Translations under genes and position numbers: made by a program
Shown: in pieces, positions 7,877-15,900 of the stretch
How the letters are laid out: every line of letters begins with the position of its first letter
Position numbering within the stretch: position 1 is the first letter of the stretch
The notes under the pieces: model-generated
Told to the model about the DNA's origin: nothing
Databases searched by the model: none
What the model saw: only the letters and a program-made list of their open reading frames with translations
Assembly: GCA_030639305.1 (NCBI GenBank)
Contig: DAOWCY010000074.1
Coordinates: 1 to 30,225, forward strand
DNA: 30,225 nucleotides
Direction: 5' to 3'
Source of the DNA: JAGLQA01 sp023135565
GTDB lineage: Bacteria; Acidobacteriota; Aminicenantia; UBA2199

Positions 7877-8944
7877 ATGAAACCAAAATTTCTTGCTACC
7901 GGGATCGGCAGCATGCCTTTTATAGATGTGGAACATGCTGTCGATGTGTCTATTTCAAAATTAGCGGAAGCGCCTTTCTGGCCGCAATTGCCTAAATTGG
8001 GCCTGAACGAACAAATGGAAATCCAGTACTCGGAAGGCATGCCCTGCATCGTTATCGACCGCGAAAAAAACAGGATGTTTTTCGATACGTCGGGCGACTA
8101 TTCCGAAGATTTCGCTGCTTTCTATGAAATCTATATGGCAGCCATGGACCCCGACGATGGAGACGGCGATTGTTCCGCCCTGGCTGTCAGCCCCGAATTC
8201 TCCAAAGGCATTTACGCCATGGAAAAGCGCCTGGAAACCCTTGGCAAAAAGCTGCCTTTCGTCAAAGTGCAGACCACCGGGCCGTGCAGTTTCGCCCTCA
8301 CTATCGTAGACGAAAACAAACGGGCCATCTATTACAACGAAGAGTTTCGCGATGTGGTCATCAAAGCTCTAACTATGAAAAGCCGCTGGCAAATCCAAAA
8401 GTTCCAACCTTTTGCTGAAAAGGTAATCTGTTTCATAGATGAGCCGATTCTTTCGGCTTTCGGCAGTTCTACTTATATTTCGGTAAAGCGGGACGACGTG
8501 GTGGCGCACTTAACTGAAGTGATCGAGACCATCCATGCGGACAATGCCCTGGCCGGTATACACTGCTGCGGCAACACCGAGTGGAGTATTTTGATGGACG
8601 CTGGTGTGGACATGGTCAATTTCGATGCTTTCGAATACGGCGAAACCATCGCCATTTACCCCGAACATGTCAAAACCCACTTAGAGCGGGGCGGCACGTT
8701 GGCCTGGGGCGTGGTGCCCACGTCCAAAGCCATCGCGGATCAGACCGTAGAAAGCATGACCGCCCACCTGGAAAAGATGATGGACAACCTGGCTTCCAAA
8801 GGCATAGACAAGCAGCTTATCGCGGAGCAGGCGGTCATTACGCCTTCCTGCGGCACCGGTTCTATGGAACCGGCGGATGCGGAGAAGGTTTTTGAAATGG
8901 CGCATTTGTTGTCGCAAGCCATGAAAGAGAAATACGGCTTTTAG
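7877..8944 (+). CDS. Core-MetE / UROD-like corrinoid-linked methyltransferase
   Basis: 355 residues, about half a normal MetE, corresponding to the catalytic C-terminal barrel alone. The MetE/UROD superfamily zinc motif is visible: H229-C-C231-G (HxC type) and a distal Cys325 in TPSCGTGSM. The start GIGSMPF is typical of these short forms. Related short enzymes (core-MetE, Mes families) are described as folate-independent methionine synthases that accept methyl groups from corrinoid proteins; I recall some being linked to the CODH/ACS corrinoid protein. Its place directly before cooC and cooS fits a methyl transfer from CFeSP to homocysteine, which is inference. The alternative is another thiol-directed methyltransferase or UROD-like enzyme. 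GAGGAG precedes the ATG. Confidence 0.75.
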   Translation: MKPKFLATGIGSMPFIDVEHAVDVSISKLAEAPFWPQLPKLGLNEQMEIQYSEGMPCIVIDREKNRMFFDTSGDYSEDFAAFYEIYMAAMDPDDGDGDCSALAVSPEFSKGIYAMEKRLETLGKKLPFVKVQTTGPCSFALTIVDENKRAIYYNEEFRDVVIKALTMKSRWQIQKFQPFAEKVICFIDEPILSAFGSSTYISVKRDDVVAHLTEVIETIHADNALAGIHCCGNTEWSILMDAGVDMVNFDAFEYGETIAIYPEHVKTHLERGGTLAWGVVPTSKAIADQTVESMTAHLEKMMDNLASKGIDKQLIAEQAVITPSCGTGSMEPADAEKVFEMAHLLSQAMKEKYGF

Positions 8945-9002
8945 TACAAATCCAAAGCACGAAGCCCTGTGGCGCGGGGGAGCGTTTTGGATTTGGTTAA
9001 AC

Positions 9003-9093
9003 AAAAGTTTTGTTCAAACTTTTTCAAAAGTTTGGCCCCCGGCAGGGCCGCCGGAGGCTAATAGGCTGGGTGCGCCGCACCCCCGCCGGAGGC
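9003..9093 (+). repeat. Interspersed two-hairpin repeat, copy 2, with extra GC module
   Basis: The core (9003-9058) is followed by a second module (9059-9093) like the tandem repeat at 457-526, also ending CCGCCGGAGGC. The copy ends 14 bases before the cooC start codon. No separate ribosome-binding site is seen, so the GGAGG of the repeat is the nearest candidate although its spacing is long. Confidence 0.9.
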
Positions 9094-9107
9094 AAATCTA
9101 AAAAAAC

Positions 9108-9869
9108 ATGAGTTATTTAATAGCGGTTACCGGTAAAGGCGGTGTAGGCAAGACCACAACCGCTGCTCTATTAATTTCCCGTCTAATAAAAAGAGGCTGT
9201 GCGCCTGTTTTGGCCGTGGATGCGGACCCTAATATGTGTCTCGATGCCGCATTGGGCGTCAAAGTGGAAAAATCCATCGGCACTGTGCGCGAAGAAGCCC
9301 GGGAGATAGCCGGGAAAGGTCTGGCTGCCGGTATTTCCAAGCAGCAGTTATTGGAGATGAAGATTGCCGAGAGTCTTGTAGAGGCTGAGGATTTCGATTT
9401 GATTGCCATGGGGCGGCCTGAAGGGCCGGGCTGTTATTGTTATGCTAACAACGTTTTGAAAGCGGTATTAGCTGAGATTTCTATTCATTATCCATATGTA
9501 GTGCTGGATAACGAAGCGGGTTTGGAGAACCTGTCGCGGCGCATCATGCAGAAAGTGAACCTGTTGGTCCTGACTGCCGACCCATCGGCTCGCGGTATCG
9601 AGACTATCGAACGGTTATATGAACTGGCCAGTGAGATGGGCATCGAGTATGACAAACTGGCGCTTGTAATCAACCGGCTGCGCGGCCCCGGTCTGCCGGA
9701 TCGCGTTGGCGTTCTGAAAGAGCGCACCGGGGCGGATTTTGTTTTGGGTTTGCCTGAGAATGAGCGGCTGGCTGTTTTGGCTGAGCAAGGCAGGCCGCTG
9801 TTGGAATTAGAGCAGGACAATCCTGTTATAGAACGTTTAGATAATTTTCTTAGTTTATTGAAATTATAA
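9108..9869 (+). CDS. cooC: CODH/ACS nickel-insertion ATPase (CooC/AcsF type)
   Basis: 253 residues of the MinD/ArsA-like P-loop family. The deviant Walker A GKGGVGKTT lies at residues 9-17 with its signature Lys, and AVDADPN at 36-42. GPGCYCYANN carries C109 and C111, the CxC motif that binds Ni or Zn at the CooC dimer interface. VVLDNEAGLE (131-140) is the switch II region. CooC ATPases insert Ni into the C-cluster of CODH (CooC) or the A-cluster of ACS (AcsF); the two are hard to separate by sequence. It lies upstream of cooS, separated by a toxin-antitoxin pair and two repeat copies. No other maturation gene is seen. Confidence 0.93.
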   Translation: MSYLIAVTGKGGVGKTTTAALLISRLIKRGCAPVLAVDADPNMCLDAALGVKVEKSIGTVREEAREIAGKGLAAGISKQQLLEMKIAESLVEAEDFDLIAMGRPEGPGCYCYANNVLKAVLAEISIHYPYVVLDNEAGLENLSRRIMQKVNLLVLTADPSARGIETIERLYELASEMGIEYDKLALVINRLRGPGLPDRVGVLKERTGADFVLGLPENERLAVLAEQGRPLLELEQDNPVIERLDNFLSLLKL

Positions 9870-9872
9870 AAG

Positions 9873-10025
9873 GGTGCGGCGCACCAAGCCTATAAGCCGC
9901 TTCGCGGCAGCCCCGTACGCACGGGGAGGCGATAAGCTGCTTCGCGGCAGGGGCGCTTCTAAAATTATCAAAAGTTTTGATCAAACTTTTACAAAAGTTT
10001 GGCCCCCGGCAGGGCCGCCGGAGGC
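9873..10025 (+). repeat. Interspersed two-hairpin repeat, copy 3, with extended 5' module
   Basis: The 5' module (9873-9958) contains GCGGCGCACC, CCGTACGCACGGGG (a small palindrome) and two CTGCTTCGCGGCA-like words. The core follows at 9970-10025 and ends GCCGGAGGC. The promoter of the downstream toxin-antitoxin operon begins 35 bases later. Confidence 0.9.
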
Positions 10026-10059
10026 AAAAAAATATTTTTTTGGTAATTTATATGGGCGC

Positions 10060-10101
10060 TTGACAATTCACGTAAAAGTGTGATATACATATTTATGTGA
10101 A
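10060..10101 (+). promoter_or_regulatory. Sigma-70 promoter with overlapping inverted-repeat operator for the RHH/PIN module
   Basis: TTGACA (10060-10065), an 18-base spacer and TATACA (10084-10089) make a good promoter. An inverted repeat, TTCACGTAAA (10067-10076) against TTTATGTGAA (10092-10101), matches at nine of ten positions and is centred on the -10 box. A ribbon-helix-helix antitoxin bound there would block its own promoter, as is usual for such modules. Confidence 0.65.
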
Positions 10102-10121
10102 ATTATTTTCGGAGCAAAAAA

Positions 10122-10364
10122 ATGGAACGACAGAATGTTACGATTTCGCTTCCCAAGGTACTTTTGAAGCGGGCTAAAGTGGTGGCTGCGCTGCGGGAGA
10201 AATCATTGAGCGAATTGCTCCGTGAATCTCTTGAAGAAAAAGTAAGGGAGACAACCGGTTATAAGAAAGCTAAAAACAGGCAGATCGGGATTCTCCATGA
10301 AGGTTTAGACCTCGGCACTCATGGTTCGATCACAGTTTCCAGGGGCGAATTGCATGAGCGATAA
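10122..10364 (+). CDS. Ribbon-helix-helix antitoxin (VapB-like)
   Basis: 80 residues. NVTISLPKVLLKRAKVVAAL followed by REKSLSELLRESLEEKV is a ribbon-helix-helix DNA-binding domain: one beta strand, then two helices. The C-terminal 30 residues would wrap the toxin. CGGAG precedes the ATG by about seven bases. Its last codons overlap the start of the PIN toxin gene by 11 bases, the standard coupled antitoxin-toxin layout. It probably represses the promoter at 10060-10101. The pair sits between cooC and cooS and has no obvious link to C1 metabolism. Confidence 0.85.
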   Translation: MERQNVTISLPKVLLKRAKVVAALREKSLSELLRESLEEKVRETTGYKKAKNRQIGILHEGLDLGTHGSITVSRGELHER

Positions 10365-10776
10365 GATTTTTCTCGACACCAATGTGATCGTATATGCTTA
10401 TGATAAATCAGCCGGGGTGAAACATACCCGGGCTAAAGAGATTTTGATCGATTTATGGGAATCGGGATTTGGCGTGATTAGTATCCAGGTTTTGAAGGAA
10501 TTTTATGTAACAGTTACTCAAAAGATACCCAACAAGCTGGATTCGGAGAGCGCAGCAGAGATTATCGGTGATTTTTTAAGTTGGGAAGTAGTTGTCAATG
10601 ATGGGTATGATATACTTGAAGCTATTTCTATTCAAAAGAAGCACCGTCTATCTTTCTGGGATTCATTGATAATCTCGGCGGCGCAGCAGAGTGGATGTTC
10701 TCTCCTGTATACGGAAGATTTAAATCCCGGTCAAAAAATCAGGAATTTACAAATCAGGAATCCTTTCCAGTTGTAG
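10354..10776 (+). CDS. PIN-domain toxin (VapC-like ribonuclease)
   Basis: 140 residues when started at the ATG overlapping the antitoxin end (MSDKIFLDTN). An upstream in-frame codon would add eleven unlikely residues. The acidic PIN residues are all present: Asp8 (FLDTNV), Glu49 (QVLKEFYV), Asp103 (FWDSLIISAA) and Asp122 (LLYTEDLN). It would be a Mg2+-dependent endoribonuclease that cleaves tRNA or rRNA when not bound by its antitoxin. The intact catalytic set suggests an active module. Confidence 0.87.
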   Translation: MSDKIFLDTNVIVYAYDKSAGVKHTRAKEILIDLWESGFGVISIQVLKEFYVTVTQKIPNKLDSESAAEIIGDFLSWEVVVNDGYDILEAISIQKKHRLSFWDSLIISAAQQSGCSLLYTEDLNPGQKIRNLQIRNPFQL

Positions 10777-10797
10777 GCACACTCTGGCTCCAAACAA

Positions 10798-10929
10798 AAG
10801 TTTTTGGAAGTGTCGGAAGAGTGCGGCTCCGCCGCAAGAGGCAGCGTGTGAGCGCTTTTACTTCTAACTCATAAAAAGTTTTGATCAAACTTTTACAAAA
10901 GTTTGGCCCCCGGCAGGGCCGCCGGAGGC
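10798..10929 (+). repeat. Interspersed two-hairpin repeat, copy 4, with the GTGTCGGAA word
   Basis: The 5' part begins with AAGTTTTTGGAAGTGTCGGA (10798-10817), a word that recurs with one change inside the acsB-acsD fusion at 15198. It continues through GCGGCTCCGCCGCAAGAGGC and the GTGTGAGCGCTTTT module. The core is 10874-10929 and ends GCCGGAGGC, 49 bases before cooS. Confidence 0.9.
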
Positions 10930-10978
10930 AAAAAAATAAATTATTATTTTTTTTGCAGTTCGCCCCAGGAGTAATTAG

Positions 10979-12928
10979 ATGACTAAACAACCTAAAAATA
11001 TAGATGAGTATGTAACCGATGCGGCTTCTATCGAAGCTCTAAAAAAAGCTCGCGACGAGTGCATCGACACTTGCTTCAGCCGCGTCGAAACCCAACGTAC
11101 GCAGTGCAAATTCGGCAAAGAAGGCGTCTGCTGCCGCATTTGCTATATGGGCCCCTGCCGCATTACTCCCAAAGCGCCGCACGGCGTGTGCGGCGCGGAT
11201 GCGGCCACCATAGTGGCCCGCAACTACCTGCGCGAAGTGGTGGGCGGCACATCGGCCCATGCAGACCACGGCCGCCACTTAGTGCTGCGCCTGAAACATA
11301 TCGCCGCAGGTAAGGGCGGCGGTTTCGAAATCAAAGACGAAGAAGCGCTGCGCTATACCGCCAGGCTCTACAGCATCGCAGAAGCCGGGCGCAGCAAAGA
11401 AGAAATAGCCCGCGAACTGGCAGACCTTTTCTTGAAAGATTTCACCGCCCAGGAAGAGAAACTCAAAACCACTGCCCTGGCTCCTCTCAACCGGCAGAGT
11501 ACCTGGGAAAACCAAAAAGTCATGCCTTACGGTATCGACCGCATGGTGGTAGAGTCCATGCACCGCACCCACATGGGCGTAGACCACGATTACCGCAGCT
11601 TGCTGCTGCAAGCTTTTCGCACCGCATTGGCCGATGGCTGGGGCGGTTCGCGCATTGCCACTATGGTTTCGGATATTCTTTTCGGCTCTCCCCAGCCGGT
11701 GCGCAGCGACGCCAACTTAGGCGTGTTGGAAGAAAAAAACGTCAACATCGTGGTGCACGGTCACGAACCGGAACTTTCCGAAATGCTGGCCGCAGCCTCG
11801 TGTGCGCCGGACATTATCGAGTGCGCCCGCGCCGCCGGGGCGGAAGGCATCACCCTGGCCGGTATCTGCTGCACAGCCAACGAAATCCTCATGCGCCACG
11901 GCATCCCCGTAGCCGGAAATTTTTTGCAGCAGGAATTGGCTGTAGTTACCGGCGCGATAGAGATGATGGTGATCGACGTGCAGTGCTGTATGCCCAGCCT
12001 GCCCGAAGTAGCCAAAGCCTACCATACGGAAATCGTTTCCACTTCCGAAATCGCCAAAACCATCGGCGCCGTCCACTTTACTTTAGATGAAGACAATGCT
12101 TTCGAATCGGCCAAACAATTGATCAAACGGGCCATCGACAATTTCAAAAAACGCGACCCGGGCAAAGTGGGCATCCCTTCTGCTAAAAAACCGCTGATCG
12201 CCGGTTTCAGTGTAGCAGCTATTAAATACATGCTGGGAGGCAGGTTCCGCGCCTCTTTCCGGCCTTTGAACGACGCCATCATGCAGAACCGTATTTTCGG
12301 CGTGGCAGGCATCGTAGGCTGCAGCAACCCGCGCTCGAAAGTAGACGATTACACCAATACCCTGACCGGCCAACTCATAAAAAACAATGTCCTGGTGTTA
12401 AAGACCGGCTGCGCAGCTATCGCCTCCGCCAAAAAGGGCGTACTTACTCCCGAAGCCGCCTTAGAAAAAGCCGGCCCGGGCCTGCGCGAAGTGTGCGAAG
12501 CAATAGGCATCCCGCCGGTGCTGCACATGGGAAGCTGCGTCGATAATTCGCGCATCCTGGAAGCAGGCACGGAAGTGGTCTTAGAAGGCGGGTTAGGCGA
12601 CGACCTTTCCCATATCCCGGCAGTAGGCGTGGCCCCGGAGTGGATGAGCGAAAAAGCCGTGGCTATCGGCTCTTATTTTGTCGCCTCCGGCATCGATGTG
12701 GTTCTCGGCCACCCTTTCCATATCGGCGGCTCGCAAGCAGTGAGCGATTTTATGAGCGAAGAAATTAAAGAGCTTTTCGGCGCTTCTTTTTATGTCTGCG
12801 AAAATCCCCAAAGCGCTTTTGAAACCATCATGGAGATACTGGACAAGCGCAGGGAGAAGTTAGGAATCAATAAGAAAATGGAACGAAAACTAATGGATAT
12901 GAAAGATAGGAGAAAGCTCGATGTCTAA
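10979..12928 (+). CDS. cooS: Ni,Fe carbon monoxide dehydrogenase catalytic subunit
   Basis: 649 residues, normal for the bacterial CooS/AcsA family. The N-terminal cluster ligands are C43 and C51 (D-cluster, shared across the dimer) and C52, C55, C60 and C71 (B-cluster). C-cluster ligands are His262 (or His260) in VHGHEPELSEM, Cys298 in ICCTANEIL, Cys337 in VQCCMPS, Cys448 in GIVGCSN, Cys478 in KTGCAAIA and Cys520 in MGSCVDNSR. All positions are filled, so the enzyme should be active in CO2/CO interconversion and feed CO to the A-cluster through the ACS tunnel. AGGAG precedes the ATG. Its end overlaps the start of the AcsB-AcsD gene by eight bases, so the two are translationally coupled. Confidence 0.97.
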   Translation: MTKQPKNIDEYVTDAASIEALKKARDECIDTCFSRVETQRTQCKFGKEGVCCRICYMGPCRITPKAPHGVCGADAATIVARNYLREVVGGTSAHADHGRHLVLRLKHIAAGKGGGFEIKDEEALRYTARLYSIAEAGRSKEEIARELADLFLKDFTAQEEKLKTTALAPLNRQSTWENQKVMPYGIDRMVVESMHRTHMGVDHDYRSLLLQAFRTALADGWGGSRIATMVSDILFGSPQPVRSDANLGVLEEKNVNIVVHGHEPELSEMLAAASCAPDIIECARAAGAEGITLAGICCTANEILMRHGIPVAGNFLQQELAVVTGAIEMMVIDVQCCMPSLPEVAKAYHTEIVSTSEIAKTIGAVHFTLDEDNAFESAKQLIKRAIDNFKKRDPGKVGIPSAKKPLIAGFSVAAIKYMLGGRFRASFRPLNDAIMQNRIFGVAGIVGCSNPRSKVDDYTNTLTGQLIKNNVLVLKTGCAAIASAKKGVLTPEAALEKAGPGLREVCEAIGIPPVLHMGSCVDNSRILEAGTEVVLEGGLGDDLSHIPAVGVAPEWMSEKAVAIGSYFVASGIDVVLGHPFHIGGSQAVSDFMSEEIKELFGASFYVCENPQSAFETIMEILDKRREKLGINKKMERKLMDMKDRRKLDV

Positions 12929-15900
12929 GATAATATGCAGCAGCGCCATCGACGGCGCAGTGGCCTGGGTTGCCGAAGCCGAAGCCAAACTTTCCGACGC
13001 CATCGCAGCCGAAGGCGAATCCACCCCGGTGGCTTTTCCCGGTACCGCTTACTATTTGCCTGTGATCTACTCTTTTTTAGGTGAAAAGATAGAGACGCTG
13101 GGTGAATTAAAAGGGATTCTCAAACGCGCCAAAGAGCTATTGCCGCAAAGACCGGCCCCGGACACCTGGCTGCCTTACTTAGGTAATGCCTTAGATGCCG
13201 GTGCCGCCGCTCTTTTTGCCTGTGAAATCATCGAAGCCTGCAAATATGTCACCGGCCCCAACCCTGTAGACGGCATCTGGTTAGGAGCCGCCAACGACAC
13301 CATCATGCGTGAACGGGGCATCGAATTCGTAGACGGCACGGCCCCCGGTTTTGCCGCCATCACCGGCGCCGCGCCGGACAACCGCACCGCGGTCAAAATC
13401 GCCAGGGAACTCCAGGAAAAAAACCTATATGTATTTATGGCCGGCTGCAGCGGCGGTAAGCAGTTCGCCGAACAGTTAGCTGAAGAAGGGGTGCAATTGG
13501 GTTGGGAAACCCGGTTAGTGCCTTTTGGCCGGGACGTATCGGCCTTGATTTATGCCCTCGGTTTTGCCAACCGCGCCGCCCTCTCTTTCGGCAGTGTCAA
13601 GCCCGGTGATTTCCGGAAGAACCTCAAATACAACAAAGATCGTATATTCGCCTTCGTACTGGCTTTCGGGGAAGTGACCCCCGACAAGTACGCCGCTGCC
13701 GCCGGAGCCATCAACTACGGTTTTCCCGTGATAGCGGACACCGCTATCCCTGAAATCCTCCCCACCGGGGTTTGCACCTATGAGCACGTGGTTTCCTCAG
13801 TTCCTTATGACACCATGGTGGAGAAAGCCTTAGAAGTGCGCGGCTGTAAAGTCAGGATCACCAAAGTGCCGGTTCCCGTTTCCTATGGCCCTGCTTTTGA
13901 AGGCGAGCGCATTCGCAAAAAAGACGTGCATGTGGAATTCGGCGGCAACCTCACCACTGCTTTTGAATTTGTCACATCTGTAGATTTAGATCAAATCAAC
14001 GACGGCGAAATCGACATTATCGGCCCGGACATCGACACCGTGGAAGAAGGTACCGCCCTGCCTTTAGCCATCTGGGTAGAGGCAGCGGGCCGCAAAATGC
14101 AGACCGATTTCGAACCCATATTAGAGCGGCAGATACATCATCTCATCAACGGTGCGGAAGGCATCTGGCACATGGGGCAGCGGGACATCGTTTGGACTCG
14201 CGTCTCCAAAGCCGGTTTTGCCCGCGGGCTGCGTTTGAAGCACTATGGCGAGATATTGCATGCTAAATTGTTATCCGACTACCCCGCTATCGTGGACAAA
14301 GTCAAAATCACCATGATTACGGACAAGGCTGAAGTAGAGAAGCGGGTAGCCATAGCCAGGAAAATTTATGACGAACGCAACCGCCGGTTGGAATCCATGA
14401 CCGACGAATCGGTGGAAACTTTTTATTCATGTTTATTGTGTCAATCTTTTGCCCCCGATCATGTATGCATAATCACCCCCGAACGGTTAGGATTATGCGG
14501 CGCATACAACTGGTTGGACGGCAAAGCCGCTTATGAGATCGACGAAACCGGGCCCAACCAGCCGGTCAAAAAAGGCGACTGTCTCGATCCTGTCAAAGGC
14601 GTCTGGCAGGGCATCGACGACTATGTGTTCAGTAACAGTCACAAAACGGTTTCCAGTTTTAGCGCCTATTCCATCATGAACCGGCCCATGACGAGCTGTG
14701 GATGTTTTGAAGTGATCTGTGCGTACGTGCCCGAATGCAGCGGCGTCATGGCAGTTAACCGGGAATTCCAGGGCGACACGCCCGTGGGCATGACCTTTTC
14801 CTCCCTGGCCGGTAATGTCGGCGGCGGACAGCAGACCCCCGGATTTATGGGCTGCGGGAAAGTATTTCTCACCTCCAGGAAGTTTTTGTATGCCGAAGGC
14901 GGATTTAAGCGTTTAGTCTGGATGACCAAAGAACTCAAAGAGCTCCTGGCCCCGGACCTGCAAAAACGTTTTGCTGAGCAGGAAGCGCCCGATTTATTTG
15001 ATAAGATAGCTGATGAAACGGTAGCTACCGACCCCCAGGCTATCAGGGAGCACATGGAGAAAGTAGGTCATCCCGCTTTACAGATGGAGGACATGGGTAA
15101 ATATGCTGAAGAAGCTCCCACCGCCGGGAGCGAGAACCAGCCTGAAACGGTCAACGACGGACGTACTCACTTACCGGCAGACCACGAAACTAATCAGAAG
15201 TTTTTGGAGGTGTCGGAACCTTTTTTCCAAAAAGGTTCTGACCCGCCGGAGGCAAGAAATATAATAACTCCCGAGCTGGTCTCTCAAATCAAAGAGCAAG
15301 TGACCAAAGAAATAGTCCGGGAATTAAAAACCACCATGACGAAAGAGATAGTCGGCGAAATTATCGGTACGCTGCGCAGCAGGTTTTTAGGCGAAGCAGG
15401 GGAAGTCCCGTCCGCGCAAACAGGCGCGGAAGAAGCCGCGGCAGGCGTTCCCGAAGGTGGAGTAGAAGCACTTTCCGCTGAACCCGAAGCAGTAAAAATA
15501 AAAGCCTCTGAACGAATCGGTCAAGTGACGACTTTTAACATCCGCCGGGAATCTTGCGAAACGCCAATCTGGGAAGTGAAGCTCGGCGCTAACAAAGAGG
15601 AAGGCGGCACTCGCGGCAGGACGTATACTATCGGCGGTGAAACCTGCATGCCTTTTCATCTTTTCGAAGGCGACATGGCTTACCGGCCTTTGGTGGCTAT
15701 GGAAGTATTCGACAACGTTTCCGCGAAATATCCCCCGGTTCTCAGGGAAATCTACGGTGATTTATTAGATAGTCCTGCCCGCATGGCGCAGGTGTGTGTC
15801 GAGAAATACGGCGCTGATCTCATCAGTGTGCGCTTGGAAGGCACGCATCCTGAGAAAGGCAATCGCACTCCCGAACAAGCTGTACAGTTAGTCAAAGAAG

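Noticed and set aside
9003..9058. Reading the interspersed repeat as a Rho-independent terminator
   Set aside because: The G/C hairpin is followed by AA or AAGAA, not a T-run, and copies sit close before start codons rather than just after stop codons.
11800..12090. Out-of-frame and antisense ORFs within cooS, acsB-acsD, acsC, acsV and the MetE-like gene
   Set aside because: They are shadows of strongly supported coding frames with arginine-, histidine- or serine-rich nonsense composition.
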